A DNA stretch of 64,000 nt from Ipomoea triloba. Taxonomy: Eukaryota > Streptophyta > Magnoliopsida > Solanales > Convolvulaceae. Positions 22,937 to 35,680 of the stretch are shown here, one piece after another. The notes below the pieces were generated by a model that was given only the letters and a program-made list of their open reading frames with translations, was not told the origin of the DNA and made no database searches. Made by a program: the position numbers and the translations under genes. Within the stretch, counting starts at the first letter, position 1, and each line of letters opens with the position of its first letter. The DNA lies in the NCBI RefSeq assembly GCF_003576645.1, contig NC_044918.1, positions 25,877,438 to 25,941,437 of the forward strand. The letters are read 5' to 3'.

Positions 22937-24890
22937 CGGTCTCACCCAACCAATAATCCTTGCACAAGAGAAACATATGGATCAGCATCATCTTGCTAAC
23001 TGTTGTTGTGGTTTACTGTGAGGTGGAATGAGTGATAAAACGAGGAAGAAATTTCCCGAGTGTCGTGTTCTCAAGGATGACAAATTGGAGTTGAATTACG
23101 TGTTGGCATTCAGGAGGTTAAGAGATAAGAGTTACATGAATGGCTAGAAAACAAAAGAATCATAAAGACAAGGGGAAGCGATGGTAAGCTAAGGTAAACA
23201 ATGAAAAGGAACGAGGATTGGAAGTCTTAGCTAGCTCATGCGGTTGATCCGACTAAGGGGATTATAGACAATGAGATTCAGACAATGAGATTCAGACTCA
23301 TCACCGAGTGGCATCAGTGCGTCACACTCAGACTCCCAAGTCTTCATTCGGTTGGGACATTTCATCAAACACTTGGTCTACCACTCCTCCCGGGCCCCAT
23401 CCTCTTGGATTAATGGCGAGGATGTGGTTGATTAGGACTCATGCGGATCCGCTATCGCGCAATCAACACTTCCCCTAACTTTGCTACCTAATGTGGCCAG
23501 AATTAGGCACAAATCAAGTCAATCATCAACCACACAAGTCAAGGAACCCTAATTCATCATGTCTACAATCAAATGGAAGCATTTCAACATATCAACTTCA
23601 TCAACTAGGTTGGGGTCACCAATCCCCTAATCTAATCTAAGCAATCATCATTCAAAGCAAAAGAATCAAACAAGAGATAACAACAAAGGAATTAAAAGGA
23701 AATAGTAATGCAATTAACAAAGGTAAGAGTATAGAAGAGATACCACTTTAATCCAAGAAATCCTATTACATCTTCACTTTCATAGCATCAACCTAGCTAG
23801 ATTTACCATTGAATAAGAAATCTACACTAAGGATTGTGGGGAAATTTCTCCCAAAGGGGAGAGAACTTTCAAAATCATATCTAAACTAAATTGGGGATCC
23901 CCTCAAAAATGCAGGGGAAGGGTTTAAATAGTCTCCCGAAAATCAAAATCCTAAAATTGCCCTTAATGGCCCGTCCACGTTAGCTCCACGCGTGGAGGCA
24001 ACGTGGATTGGCCCCTGCTTGGTTGCTTCTCCGTTTGTTCTTTTTGGCCTCGGGGTTTGTTCTGTCCTACGGGAATGACTTCGAAACATAATAAAAGCCA
24101 AGTTTGCAGATTTGATCACATCAGAGTCTTTTACGCATGAAATGATTACAAATGGGTGACAAAAACCGCGCATTAACGTCCTATAACTGACCCTAAACTC
24201 GACTATTCTCATCTCTTAGGATCTCTTTGGGACAACCGACTTCACGTAGATCTCTACGCTTGTTTGAAGAACGGTGCAATGGTTGCTCCTTATCCTAGCG
24301 AGACGGCTAACCTCAGATCTTATCTCTATGAGTGGCCATTCTTAGCTATATTTATTTTACCATTTCAACCCCTCATGCCTTTTTCTAGGGAATTGGGGTA
24401 TGATCACAGTTCTCACTTTTAGGCTCTCCTTTTGCCCCATGCCCTTCTCACTTTTAGGCTCTCCTTTTGCCCCATGCCCTACTAAGTTAAGTTCAATTTC
24501 CGGGCTTCGCTTTGCATTATATTTCTTAATTAAAGGGTACACACTCCCACTTCGAAAGATCTTTGACTAAGGTCCTTACAAAATAAAAGGTGAATAACAT
24601 GTAAGCACTCAAAAATTTGAACCATTTCGGTTCCATATATTTTAATTTTTCGATGCAAAAGATAACTTTCAAAGCATATTTCAAAAATTTTCTTGGCACA
24701 AGATTAGAATTCCTCCTAGATAGTATCGACAATGACACACTTTCCAAAATCACACACCTAATAAACTCAATCAATCAATCAATTTAAGTATATACATGCA
24801 ACGCATCCTTTCCACACTTAGAAAATAACATCGTCATCGATGTTGCCATGAGGAACGGTGGACAAGGAGCAATGGTCATTTAAACAAGTA
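22937..24890 (-). mobile_element. degraded LTR-like sequence, minus orientation
   Basis: Read on the minus strand, a TATA-like ctatttaaaccc near 23920-23931 is followed by a pyrimidine-rich leader, as in plant gypsy LTRs. Phrases such as tttccacacttag near 24810 and 24902 resemble the aagtgtgg motif found near gypsy polypurine tracts. A 75-base block at 22938-22995 recurs at 44156-44220. I could not fix both ends. No coding sequence. Confidence 0.4.
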
Positions 24891-27800
24891 TCAAGAATGC
24901 CTTTCCACACTTAGAAGTGTTTCCGGGCTTGGACAATCAACTAAAACACCCAATTATAAACAAAATCACACTACTCATCATACGTACATCAAAGCAAGCA
25001 AACTCATGGGAAAGAATATCCACTCATCAAGAATCAAAACAGGGATAGAAAAATAAACCAACATTGCATATCCCTCCATTAAGCATCTGTGCATGTTGTA
25101 GCCCTTCAAAATTTCCTACATAAAAAATTTCCTACATCAAAGCTCGGCATAAAGCTCTACTGAGTAGGCAATTAAGCCCGAGAAAAACATCTCTGCATAA
25201 GCCCTACGAAGTAGGCAATTAAGCACAGTTAGGTTGATATTGTAACCGCCGACAATATAAGCCGAGGATCAGATCTCAGCATAAACCCAAAAAAATAGGC
25301 AATTGAGTCCGCCAGGTCGGTCTTCCCACCCCAGATAAATCCAATCTCTTGATTGGTAAATTTGATCACCAGATCATGTTAAAAATCCGATCGCTTGATC
25401 AATAGCATTCAATTTCTTCATCGTGTCGAGATCCGATCTCATGATCGGTAAATTTAGACTACTTAAATAAGTCACTTCCCGACCACAATCAAAATTAAAA
25501 ATGAGCTCGGGAGGTTATCGTACTCCCTTGTGCTGATGATTCTCACAACACATGGAGTGGGGGGCTATTGATAGAGCTATAGGGCAACCCCTTGGCCTAC
25601 GGAGCACACTAGTACATTTTCCGACCGTAATGCACTTCTCAAGCATAATGCATTTGGTGACCATAATGCACTGTAACACACTTCTCGGCATAATGACCTT
25701 CCCGCTATCGTTATCATTAGATTTCCAGGTCTCCAAACGCCCCACCACTTGGGACACTCGGTTTGTAAACCGAGAATAAAAGGGGAAACACCCTATTCGG
25801 ATAATTTTGGTTTTCAAAACGCATCGTAGTGATTAATATGGATAATTAAAACTAACCAAGTTTGGTCGGTTAAGAACAATCTTAAAACCAGGTAATCTAG
25901 GTTAGATTTTGACCAAGCTCAGTAAAACTTGATCACTAGATCTCATTAAAAATCCAATCTCTTGATTGGTAAAACTCGATCCCTAGATTAGTAAAGTTTG
26001 ATCGCTAGATCGTAGTGAATTCGATACCTAGATCGTGAAAGAATCCAATCTCCTTATTGGTAAAAATCGATCCATAGATCGTGAGTAAATACAATCCCTT
26101 GATTAGTAAAATTGGATCTCTAGATCACACTTAATTCGATCACTCGATCATCCAGAAGATTGCATTCATGGTTGTACTCTATTTTCCCCTTACCTAAGTT
26201 TTTTCCCACTAAGTTTTTCTTAGTCTAAAGTTTTTCACGAGGAAATCAGTGTAAATTGCGGCCATATGCTCAACTCCGACTTGAGGAGCTTGTCACGGAT
26301 ACTCGAACCTTTTAGCCTGAACCCTTCTTCCCGAGTATTCGTTAAGCTCTAGGCTAGGGGCTACTTGATGTGGATAATTCCTTAGAACCGGTGTGCGTAC
26401 GGTGGTCGATACCGAGCCTTTAGCACGTGACTTGGTTAAACTGACCACCACCAACCGCACTTAAACCCTTCCCGATCATCCTAAAAGTCAAGCCTACCTG
26501 CTTGTCTCCTAGGCAGATTCCAACATCTTCACTACCGGCCTGACCTATTCAGCCCGGGACCGACCTTTAGACCCAGGTTCTAGCGACCACGCTCCGTGTT
26601 TTTGGGAGCATCTAAGAACACGTATACGATTCTCCTTCTGCCTCGACCTCAACCTGTGCATGCGTTCCAAGTGTCTAGCATGTTGAAAGGCAGGAACTTG
26701 TTTGCCAACCTTTGCTATAAATACCGTATTCATTGTGAGGTAGGGATCTTTTAGGTTGTTTCTATAAGTTATAAAGGAGCTCGGAGCCCTTTGACCCACT
26801 GTCACGTAGACCAAGCCCAACACTTAAATCAACAGATCGTAATTAATTCGACCTCCCGATCGTAACAAATAATTCGGTCGCTAGATCGGTAAAACTTAAT
26901 CTCTCAATCATGGTACAAATCCGATCCCGAGATCAGTAAAAATCTAGACAACCCCTTATAGTCTAAAAGACTGTACTTACGGTTGTGCTATTTTTTCCTT
27001 AGCTAAAAATTTTTCACTGGGTTTTTTCTTAGTCTAAGGTTTTTAACGAGGCAATCAACGTAAGTCACGGACTGTATAATCAGGTTTTCCAGCCCGAACA
27101 CTTCCTCATTAGCTCGACATCAGGGCTCGGACTAGGGGGCAACTTGATAGGAAATATTCCACGAGTTTGACTTCCCTATACACTCCATGCTCTTGTTTTG
27201 AAATCGAGTCAATGTCAAACGGTTCGGGTCAAAGTTGGTTAGTCAATGCTTTGGACTTATATAAAGGTCATTGACTCACAAGTAATAGGATTTTCCATGT
27301 TCTCTCTTTCTCTCTAGAACACTAGGGCCTTCTCTTCTCTTGAGACTCTCTCTATAGCTCTCAATGGGTCCTCTTCTTTCCTTTTCTCTACAACATATTC
27401 TATACAAGTATACAACAGACAATATTGAATAAAAAGGCTGCTTAGCTAATTTCTCTGATTTTTCTCTCTACCTCCATTAAGTTTTGTATAAACAGTGCAT
27501 ACACTACTTGAATTTGTACTATCATGTAATAATGTAAATTTTTGGATTTTGACATTCCCACTAATGATGTACTAATGTATTAAGTTTATGAACCTAGTTT
27601 AGCCATCTCAACAAGTTAATTTTATATTGTTGCCATTAAGTTTAATGTTTACTAAATGAATACTTTATTGGATGACTAAATTTAAAACAAAATTAATAGT
27701 CAGGGGACCATTTATGGTAAAATTGAAAGTCGATAAAAAAATTGGTAAATGTCTATGGTCCAATTGAAAGTTGATAAAAATTGATAAATATCAATAATTA

Positions 27801-28063
27801 AGAAATTATTTCTAAAATTAACTATTTTTAAAATGAGTTGGGTGTGAAAAATTTGACCTTTTTTTTAAAGTACTATTGACTTTATTACAATGTAGTATAT
27901 GTTCTATACTTTCTCTATTTGTTGCAGCCCAAAGAGTCAATACTCTACTACCAGGGTTCGATCATATGACCTTCCCTCAAAGAGAGTCATTTTTGAGTTT
28001 TTTAAAAATTAATGAATAATTTTTAATATAGTAAAATAATAAAATAGTACCTTAATATCAGTA
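24891..28063. repeat. 3-kb dispersed repeat, copy A, with tandem sub-repeats
   Basis: Matches 44640-47955 in the same order and orientation (clear match from about 25140). It starts with units of about 50 bases (ggcataaagccctac, tagtaggcaattaagcccg). Three blocks of 22-23-base units with consensus gatc.ctagatc follow, at about 25325-25460, 25915-26160 and 26838-26950. The last two flank a segment running ttgatgtggataattcc to aacacttaaatcaaca. A second junction, ctaggggg.aacttgatagg, lies near 27131-27155. Purine-rich tracts followed by tgat starts suggest LTR or polypurine-tract boundaries. No protein domain was seen. Possibly a non-autonomous LTR element. Confidence 0.7.
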
Positions 28064-28500
28064 CTAGTTTTTCACGCGCATTGCACGAATGAGATAATGT
28101 CCAATGTTTATTTTTAAATAAGTACTTCAAAGTATATCAATGCAATATTATATAGGAGATGTTCATGCATATATAATTGAATGTTGAATTTGTTTATTTA
28201 AATCGGTAATTCAAAGTATATGAGAGATTGATTATAATTGTCATTAAAATAAATGTTTGCAATTTTGTAAAAACGTTAGTCTAAATACTTAGTCTAAAAA
28301 TGATAGTCTAAATAAATTCTACTTCTGGTTTGAATTTATCTAAGTCGTTTTAATTATATTTTGGATAGCATTGTCATTGTTTTTATCTTCAGTACTTGTT
28401 TTTTATTGGTAATTTGTCATGTGCAATTGGGTTACTGGTGGTAGTATATAGAAGGTATTGTCATGCAATGAGATTATGGTGTCGAAAGCTGTGGATTTGC
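28064..28500 (-). mobile_element. minus-strand Helitron 3' end, copy 2
   Basis: The plus strand begins ctagtttttcacgcgcattg. The paralogous repeat copy B reads straight through this point (near 47955), giving an empty site where insertion falls between A and T. The body aligns with the copy at 31544 for about 450 bases. Confidence 0.65.
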
Positions 28501-29380
28501 CTCGTTGTGTTTGTGTATATGACTGGGATCTTAGTTGTACTATGAAATCTTGATCTTTCAAGCGCATGATGATATTTGGCAATGGTAGTTTTTTCTCTAC
28601 ATGTTTCGTGTGTTGTGTGACGTGTGTCATACATTCTCATGTGAAAGTATTGAACAAAATATTAATATGTATTATATTTATAGAAGATTAATGAGTAGTA
28701 TCTTTTGTTCTAGTTTAATAACTTGTTTACTTGATAATAACAACAACGATTTTGCAGGTAGTCCGAATACTAACGCCACAATATATATGTCCAGTTTCAT
28801 CAACAGTTTCCACATTCATTTTGCACGTGTTCATTTTGAAGTTCATATTTTTGGATTTAGTATGAATGAGTGTATTACTTGATTTTGTGTGTACATGTGT
28901 GTGTGTGTGTGTGTTTTTTTTTTTTTTTAATATAATTTTTTTTTGTTGATTTGAACTAATCTTGGTGTACACACTATTGTATTTTCATCACAATGCATAT
29001 AGTTAAATAGTTTGCCACTTTGTGCATAAACATTTTTAAACAGTGGTTACATCCTATATACCAATTATTTTTGTTGTCAAGATTGATGTTGATTTTGTTT
29101 ATAATCCAAGCAGGTTGATTGTAAAAAGTAAAATGAATTGTAAATTTATATTAGTTCTAATATATTTAAAGAAGGCACAATAAGTATTTTACATACAAGA
29201 TTAGGCTATTTTTGAAATTTCTTCACTTTCTGAATTGAAAAGATTGATTTCAACAAAGTTGTAGTCTCAGCATCTTTTCAATAATGAGTTTTAAATCAAT
29301 TTATTTGGTCATTTGAATGTCTTCTTTGTCAACAAATCCTCCCTAAGTAGTTAATATGATTGACTCCAAACTGTTTTTTT
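28501..29380. other. intergenic DNA with a (GT)n microsatellite
   Basis: (GT)n at about 28892-28914 followed by poly(T). No gene found; the open frames are short and AT-rich. Confidence 0.5.
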
Positions 29381-30848
29381 GAGTTAATTCCCAAAATGGT
29401 CCTCCGACTATGGCCTTTTCTTAATTTAGTTCCTTGACTTTTAATTTCACCCAAAGTGGTCCCCAAGCTATTCAATTTTAAGCCAATTTGGTCTCTGTTA
29501 GCTTTGGCGTTAACATGACGTTAAATAGAAGGGCAAAAAGGACAATTTATATTGTTTGTCATTGAGACCTTTGACCTTTGACTGCGTTTTTCCTCCACCA
29601 CCTTCTTCGCCGCCACCCAAACCCCGGAAGCCCACCAAACCATTCCTCTTCCGAGAAATCAAATCCAGTGTTTTTCCTGATCCTTCCAAGTTCTTTGCCA
29701 ACATCTTCTCTCATATCCTCTGCCCACCAATTCTTTCTTCCAAAATTTCCTTCTCAAGAACGGTGATCAACCTAAATATATTCACCCATATCTCATTACA
29801 TCTTCCCAATCTTCCCTCACCATTTGTTACCCATCTCAATTCTATAACCCCGCTTTTGTTTGCCAAGTTTTCACTGCTGATCTCACCATATCCACATTGA
29901 ACAACCCAAACCCAAACCCGGGCGCATCTCACCATACCGCAAAGCCTTTGCTAGGCTGTGTAAGATAGAAGCAGACCTTACAGCCGCGCCCTTTCTTTCA
30001 GTTTCATTCCTTACGTCCTGCCTCACCAAGATCACAAAGGAATTGGATAAGATGTTTTCCCATCATTGATCTGAATACCAAACCCACAACAAAGCCTACA
30101 ATTTTTGTCAATCTCCTATGTAAGTAACTCAACCACCTTGGCAATGCAGGTGTCCATAAACTAGTTTTATCTATAAACCAGTTTTATCCATCTTTGCCTC
30201 GAGGATTTGAGGCACAGAAGATTTTCATGGTTGTTTCCAGAAGGGAAAATCAAGAATTGAATGAATCTCATACAGTAGATTCTCATGTATTCCCTCAACA
30301 AATCGAAAAAAGAAGATATGCCTTGTTCTAGCTGTTGTAGTTCTCAGCAGGAGGGAATCTTATGATTCATCTCTCAAGTCTTTGAACATCAACAGAAGGC
30401 CAAGATCAAGCACCCCTATAATACAAGCTTCCAAGAAACTAAAAGAAATTCTTTGAAATAATGCGAAGAAGCTGCAAAGATGCAGGGAAAAATACAGAAA
30501 TTAGATGAGGAAATGAGTGAACTGAAGTAGAAAGCTGAGGTGGAGAACGTGAGCATCCAAGATTTGGAGTTGATTCTGATCAAGAAAGGATCTGGAAATG
30601 GGCTACTTTATATATGGAATTGTAATGCTTTCCAAGATTGATTGGAGACGCAGAAGCTTTAAATTGGAGGCCAACACTTGAATTACCTATTTTACCCCTC
30701 ATTTTAACACCTATTTTACCCCAGATCTAACGGATGACCTTTTTGGCTTAAAATTGAATAGTCTAGGGACCATTTTGGGTGCAATTAAAAGTCAAGGAAC
30801 TAAATTAAGAAAATGCCATAGTCGGAGGACCATTTTGGGAATTAACTC
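29381..30848. mobile_element. MULE copy 1 of a sister pair, with gene-like cargo
   Basis: TIRs of about 130 bp begin gagttaattcccaaaatggt at both ends. The 10-base repeat ctgttttttt flanks the element (29371-29380 and 30849-30858). The interior contains a plus-strand proline-rich stretch (PPPPSSPPPKPRKP, then FREIKSSVFPDPSKFFA), followed by pieces reading LCKIEAD and KMQGKIQKLDEEMSELK, the last a coiled-coil type. They look like collinear exons of a captured host gene with introns removed or decayed, but I do not recognise the donor. No transposase. Confidence 0.85.
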
Positions 30849-31543
30849 CTGTTTTTTTTTTTAATTCTATGTTATTAACATAATACTTGGTAAATAAATG
30901 TATAACATTATTTTGTAGTATAATTAACTTTGATATTTAATTACAAGGTAGTGTAAAAAAGAAAACAATGAACAATGTAGTTAATATAATTAATTAATAA
31001 ATTTGAAGGTAAGAAATCTTTGCATTGTAGAAAATATAGACAATGTAACTAATGAAATTACATCTCTTTTTAAATTTTTTGATAACGAATAATTTTTTTT
31101 TAATAAAGGCATTGTAGACATTGAATTATAAATTAAAGAAATGCATATGTATTATTACTCTGTATTTTTTGTTGTTGTAATTACTAATTTATTTAATTTA
31201 ATAAGAGTAATAGGGTGGGTTACTTACTTTTGAATAATATACTCTAACATATTCATGATATATGTTCAACAATTATGCCAACTTTGATTGGGATGAAGTT
31301 CGAACCTAAGACCTTACTTATAAAAATTAATGGGTAAGTTAAAAGTTAACGGAATATTAACGGAGAAGAGAATATTTAATTGAAAATTTAATGGATGATC
31401 AAATAATTAAGGATAAATTAGGAAATCTCAATGAAAAATATAAATATTAACAATCTAAACCATCCATTTGATTTAATAATTTGACCGTCATTTTTTCTAC
31501 CCATTATAGACCTAACTTTCTTTGACTCTTATTAGTATATATA
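30849..31543 (-). mobile_element. AT-rich DNA with a minus-strand Helitron 5'-like end
   Basis: About 31310-31543 is an inverted copy of about 35220-35450: gttaacggaatatta, ttaatttgatc-type text and cctaactttctttgactctt, ending tattagtatata. In minus sense this reads as a plant Helitron start with actaataagagtcaaag. It directly abuts the Helitron 3' end at 31544. The remainder is AT-rich. Confidence 0.4.
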
Positions 31544-32030
31544 CTAGTTTTATACGCGCATTGCGCGAATGGGTTAATGCCCAATGTTTATATTTAAATA
31601 AATATTTGAAAGTATATCAATGCAAGATTATATAGAAGAAGTTTATACATGGGTAATTGAATGTCGAATTTTTTTATTTAAATATCTAACTCAAAGCATA
31701 TGAATCCAAGATAATATAGAAAATTCATTATAATTATTACTACAATAAATGTTTGCAACCTTGTAAAATCGATAGTATAAATATTTGGTCTAAAAATGAT
31801 AGTCTAAATAAATATAAATATTACTTTTAATTTGAATTTTTCTAAGTGTTCTTAATTCTCTTTTGAGTAACATTGTCATTGTCTTCATCTTTACGATTTG
31901 TTCTCTTCCTTTTTGTTGGTAGTGTGTTATTTGCAATTCGGTTATTGTTGGTAGCATAGATGACAACGTCATGCAATGAGATTATGATATAGGAGCTATG
32001 GACTTTCCTTTAGGTGTTCTGCTTGGGGTT
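31544..32030 (-). mobile_element. minus-strand Helitron 3' end, copy 3
   Basis: The plus strand reads ctagttttatacgcgcattg, with the same hairpin and body as the copies at 20555 and 28064. The alignment fades near 32030. Confidence 0.6.
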
Positions 32031-32083
32031 CATTTGGTTCAACCATTATTGTTAATAAGTTATTGTGGATAAAGAAATCCCTA

Positions 32084-32296
32084 GTTTAAGAAAAAAATTA
32101 AATAAATTAATAAAAGAAATCCCTAGTTTAAGAAAAAAATTAAATAAATTAATAAAAATTTGACCTAGTTTAAGAAAAAAATTAAATAAATTAATAAAAA
32201 TTTGAAAAAGTTTAAGAAAAAAATTAAATAAATTAATAAAAATTTGAAAATTTTTAAGAAAAAAATTAAATAAATTAATAAAAATTTGAAAATTTA
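32084..32296. repeat. tandem repeat, about 45-base unit, five copies
   Basis: The unit is gtttaagaaaaaaattaaat followed by aaattaataaaaatttgaaa. Copies differ by a few bases. Almost pure A+T. Confidence 0.9.
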
Positions 32297-32755
32297 AAAT
32301 ATTATGTATTCCAAAGATATTAAAAGGTAGTTTCTCGCTTCAATTTGCTAGGTAATGGATTATTTGAGTACTTTCGTTGTCAACAAATCACCCAAGTAGT
32401 TAATATGATTGATTTCAAACTATTTTTATATTTTTCTATTTTTTTCATGGTATTAAAGAAGTACATATGTATCATTTTTGTGTGTAACTACTAATTTATT
32501 TAATTCAATAAGAGTAAAATAGAGTGATTCCGCTTCAATTTGTTGGGTTATTATTTGAGTACTTTCTTTGTCAACCAATCCCCAAGTAGTTAATATAATT
32601 AGCTTCAAATTATTTAAAAAAAAATTTCCATCGTATTAATAAAATACTTGGTAAATAAATATATAACATTATTTTGTACTATAACTTTTGATATTTAATT
32701 ACAAGATATTGTAAAAATAAGATAATGGACAATGCAATGAATATCAATTAATAAA
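32297..32755. other. AT-rich intergenic DNA
   Basis: No gene. Contains phrases also found near 29300-29380 (cttttgttgtcaac, aagtagttaatat), so both sister MULEs sit in related repeats. Confidence 0.45.
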
Positions 32756-34090
32756 GAGTTAATTCCCAAAATGGTCCTCCGACTATGGCATTTTCTTAAT
32801 TTAGTGCCTTGACTTTTAATTGCACCCAAAGTGGTCCCCAAACTATTTAATTTTAAGCCAATTTGGTCTCCGTTAGCTTTGCCGTCAACCTGGCGTTAAA
32901 CAGAAGGGCAAAAATGACAATTTATATTATTTGTTGTGACCTTTGACCAGCAAGTTTCTCCCCAAATTAGCAAAACAACACCTATTTTTTTCTCCTTTCC
33001 ACACCGTTTTTTTTTTCTCCGTTCTGCTCCATCGGTGGTGGTGTGCGGTCGCGCCGTGTTCGACGATCGGCGATCACGACGGCGGCGATGGAGATCAGCT
33101 TAGTAGATCTGTGCTTCGACCACGATCGGCGATTTGGTGGCGGCTGCGATGCCTGTGCAACGGCGTTCCGGCAGCACGACGCTTAGGCAGACAGCGGCTG
33201 GCGTTTCGCGAATTGGCCGGCTCTCCGGCAGAAGGCGATTGCGGCTGGCGTTTAGCAAATGGGCCGGCTCTCCAACAGAGGGCGACAACGGCTCTAGCTC
33301 GCGATCTGTCAGCGATGGTGTGGTTTGGGTTTATAACCCCCGACGACGGCAGCGAGGATCAGATTTGAGGGGTTTGCGGCCTCGCTGAATGGGAGGCTGT
33401 GGAGTTTGAGGCGTTGTCGGCGGCGGCGGTGGTCGTGGCCGTAGCAATGGTGGTGGCGGGTATGGCTTTAAAGCGGTTTTGCTTCTAGGATTAGATTTGA
33501 TGGGTTTTGCTTCCAAGATTATTTCCTTCGCCTTCCCTGTTAGTTTCCACTCCCTCCATTTCAACATCTTCAGATAGTGGGATCCCTGTAGTCTTTGATT
33601 TTGTATTTGAGAGTTCAGAAGGGCCCTGATCTTCTGCCATCCTCTCCATCATTGATCTGGTCGCGGTTTCTTCTTATTTCGAGAGGTCGCATCCACATGA
33701 AGATGGAAGTCCGAAAGATGACAAAATCGGAGAGATGTCGCAACCGAAGCAAGAAGTAGAAAACAAGAAGATGATGACACCAAAATGAGACCAAGACTGG
33801 ATTAGCTCCAGTATCCGTAGCAAATACACGCCGGAATCTCGCCGAAATCCAATTTCTCTCATACGTTCCTTCCCTAGCCATTGTTGATCTATCAGAAAGT
33901 GTTAAACTGGAAACCACACTTGAATTACCAATTTTACCCCTCATTTTAACAATCATTTGACGCCATATCTAACGGATGACCAAATTGGCTTAAAATTGAA
34001 TAGTCTGGGGATCACTTTGGGTACAATTAAAAGTCAAGGCACTAAATTAAGAAAAGGCTATAGTCAGAGGACCATTTTGGGAATTAACTC
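32756..34090. mobile_element. MULE copy 2 of the sister pair, with G+C-rich cargo
   Basis: The TIRs are nearly identical to those of 29381-30848 (start gagttaattcccaaaatggt, about 130 bp each). A perfect 9-bp duplication attaataaa flanks it (32747-32755 and 34091-34099). The interior 33010-33470 is strongly G+C-rich, unlike anything around it, and includes a near-duplicate of about 50-60 bases containing gcggctggcgttt and ggccggctctcc. Several overlapping open frames occur there on both strands, as expected for G+C-rich DNA; none is a convincing gene. The cargo differs from copy 1. No transposase. Confidence 0.88.
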
Positions 34091-34099
34091 ATTAATAAA

Positions 34100-35215
34100 T
34101 TTGAAAGTAAAGAATCTTTGCATGAGAGAAAATAAAGACAATATAACTAATGAAATTATTTCTATTATTTAATTTATTTTTTTGATAATGAATAATTTTT
34201 TCAAATAAAGGTATTGTAGACACATAATTCTAAATTAAAGAAATACATATGTATCATTTTTTGTTGTAGCTACTAATTTATTTAATTTAATAAGAGTAAA
34301 ATAGAGTGAGAAACTTAATTATGTCAAATTTGATTGAGATGAGGTTCGAACCTAAGACCTTTCTTATAGAAATTAATGGGTAAGTTAAAAGTTAACGGAA
34401 TATTAATTATTTTTTTTTTTTGTTGCGATAACTCAAATAGCTACTTATATAGTAAAATTACAAAATTCAATAGTAAATTCTACAATAACCATCCCATCAA
34501 CCAATATACACTCAACAATAATCAATCCCAATAAAATGTAACACATTCAACAATCAATAATCATCAACATCTCAATTAAATGTTATAATCCAACAAAATT
34601 AACATCTCAAATAAATGTAGGCCTTGTTGCTGAATGACATTTTGACCAAAAATTAGTTATTTTAACTACTTTAATGTCTTTCAAAAAAAAAAAAAACTAC
34701 TTTAATGGTTTGACCTATTCAAACAAAATTGTCTAGTATTTATGGAGATGGGGTGGGAACAGAGAATATAATAATGATCATAGGATCATATGGCATTCAT
34801 CTACAATATATTGCTCTACTTTCTTGTTTAATTTGCAATACACACTTGAAAATTCTTACATATAAAATTTTAAAGTTACATAATTTAAAACAAAATTCTT
34901 GACATAACATCTTGAAAATTTTGCCCTTCTTCCGGCAGCTCATATATAGGTCTTAATATGATCTTCCTTATTGTTTCAATGACACAGATTAAAGACTTCT
35001 ATTATTGTATTATCAAAGTCAGAACATACATTACAAGGATAATAACATATATATTTGAATATTATTTCAACTTAGAAGAAACAATAACGACTTCCTATCT
35101 ACTACCATACTATTTCTTTTCTTATAATAAAAATGCACATCATTACACATTTACACCTTATCTACTATTTATCTACTATATATATCCACTATCTACTATT
35201 ATATATATCTATCTA
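34100..35215. other. AT-rich intergenic DNA
   Basis: Includes ctactat-rich low-complexity sequence at 35155-35240. Open frames are AT-driven. No gene. Confidence 0.5.
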
Positions 35216-35221
35216 CTATAT

Positions 35222-35470
35222 ATACTATATCTACTATACTAATAAGAGCCAAAGAGAGTTAGGCCTAAAATGGGTAGAAAAAATGGCGGTCAAATTATTT
35301 AATCAAATGGATGGTTCAGATGAATTACTTAATCAAATAGATGGTTAAGATAATTTAGATTAATATTATTAATAAAGATTACCTAATTTAACCTTACCTT
35401 TATGGTTATCCGTTAAGTTTTCCGTTAAATATTATCTTCTCCGTATAATAATAGCTATTTGAGTAATATA
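35222..35470 (+). mobile_element. Helitron-like 5' end, inverted relative of 31310-31543
   Basis: Starts tctactatactaataagagc and continues caaagagagttaggcc, ttatttaatcaaatggatgg, gttaagttttccgttaaat. These are the reverse complement of phrases in 31310-31543. Its 3' end was not located. Confidence 0.4.
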
Positions 35471-35680
35471 TTAAAGCTAATTATTACTCTGTATGTTAAA
35501 TATAAGCGTTTGTTCATAGGAATAAACGCCTATTGTTTTTTTTTTCTTCTAATTAGAATAGATGTATGTACTACACTTGAAATAGATGCTTATTGTCTAC
35601 AATTAAAAATAAAAATAAAAATATTATGTGTTTATTTTCAGGAATATACACATTGTTCAAAAAAAAAATATTATAGTTAT

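Noticed and set aside
22545..22991. 148-codon minus-strand frame
   Set aside because: It lies in the LTR next to the tRNA-Asp primer site and its composition follows the G+C patch; no domain.
33000..33570. Several open frames of 60-140 codons on both strands
   Set aside because: They overlap each other in the G+C-rich cargo of a MULE; none has a recognisable domain or preferred strand.
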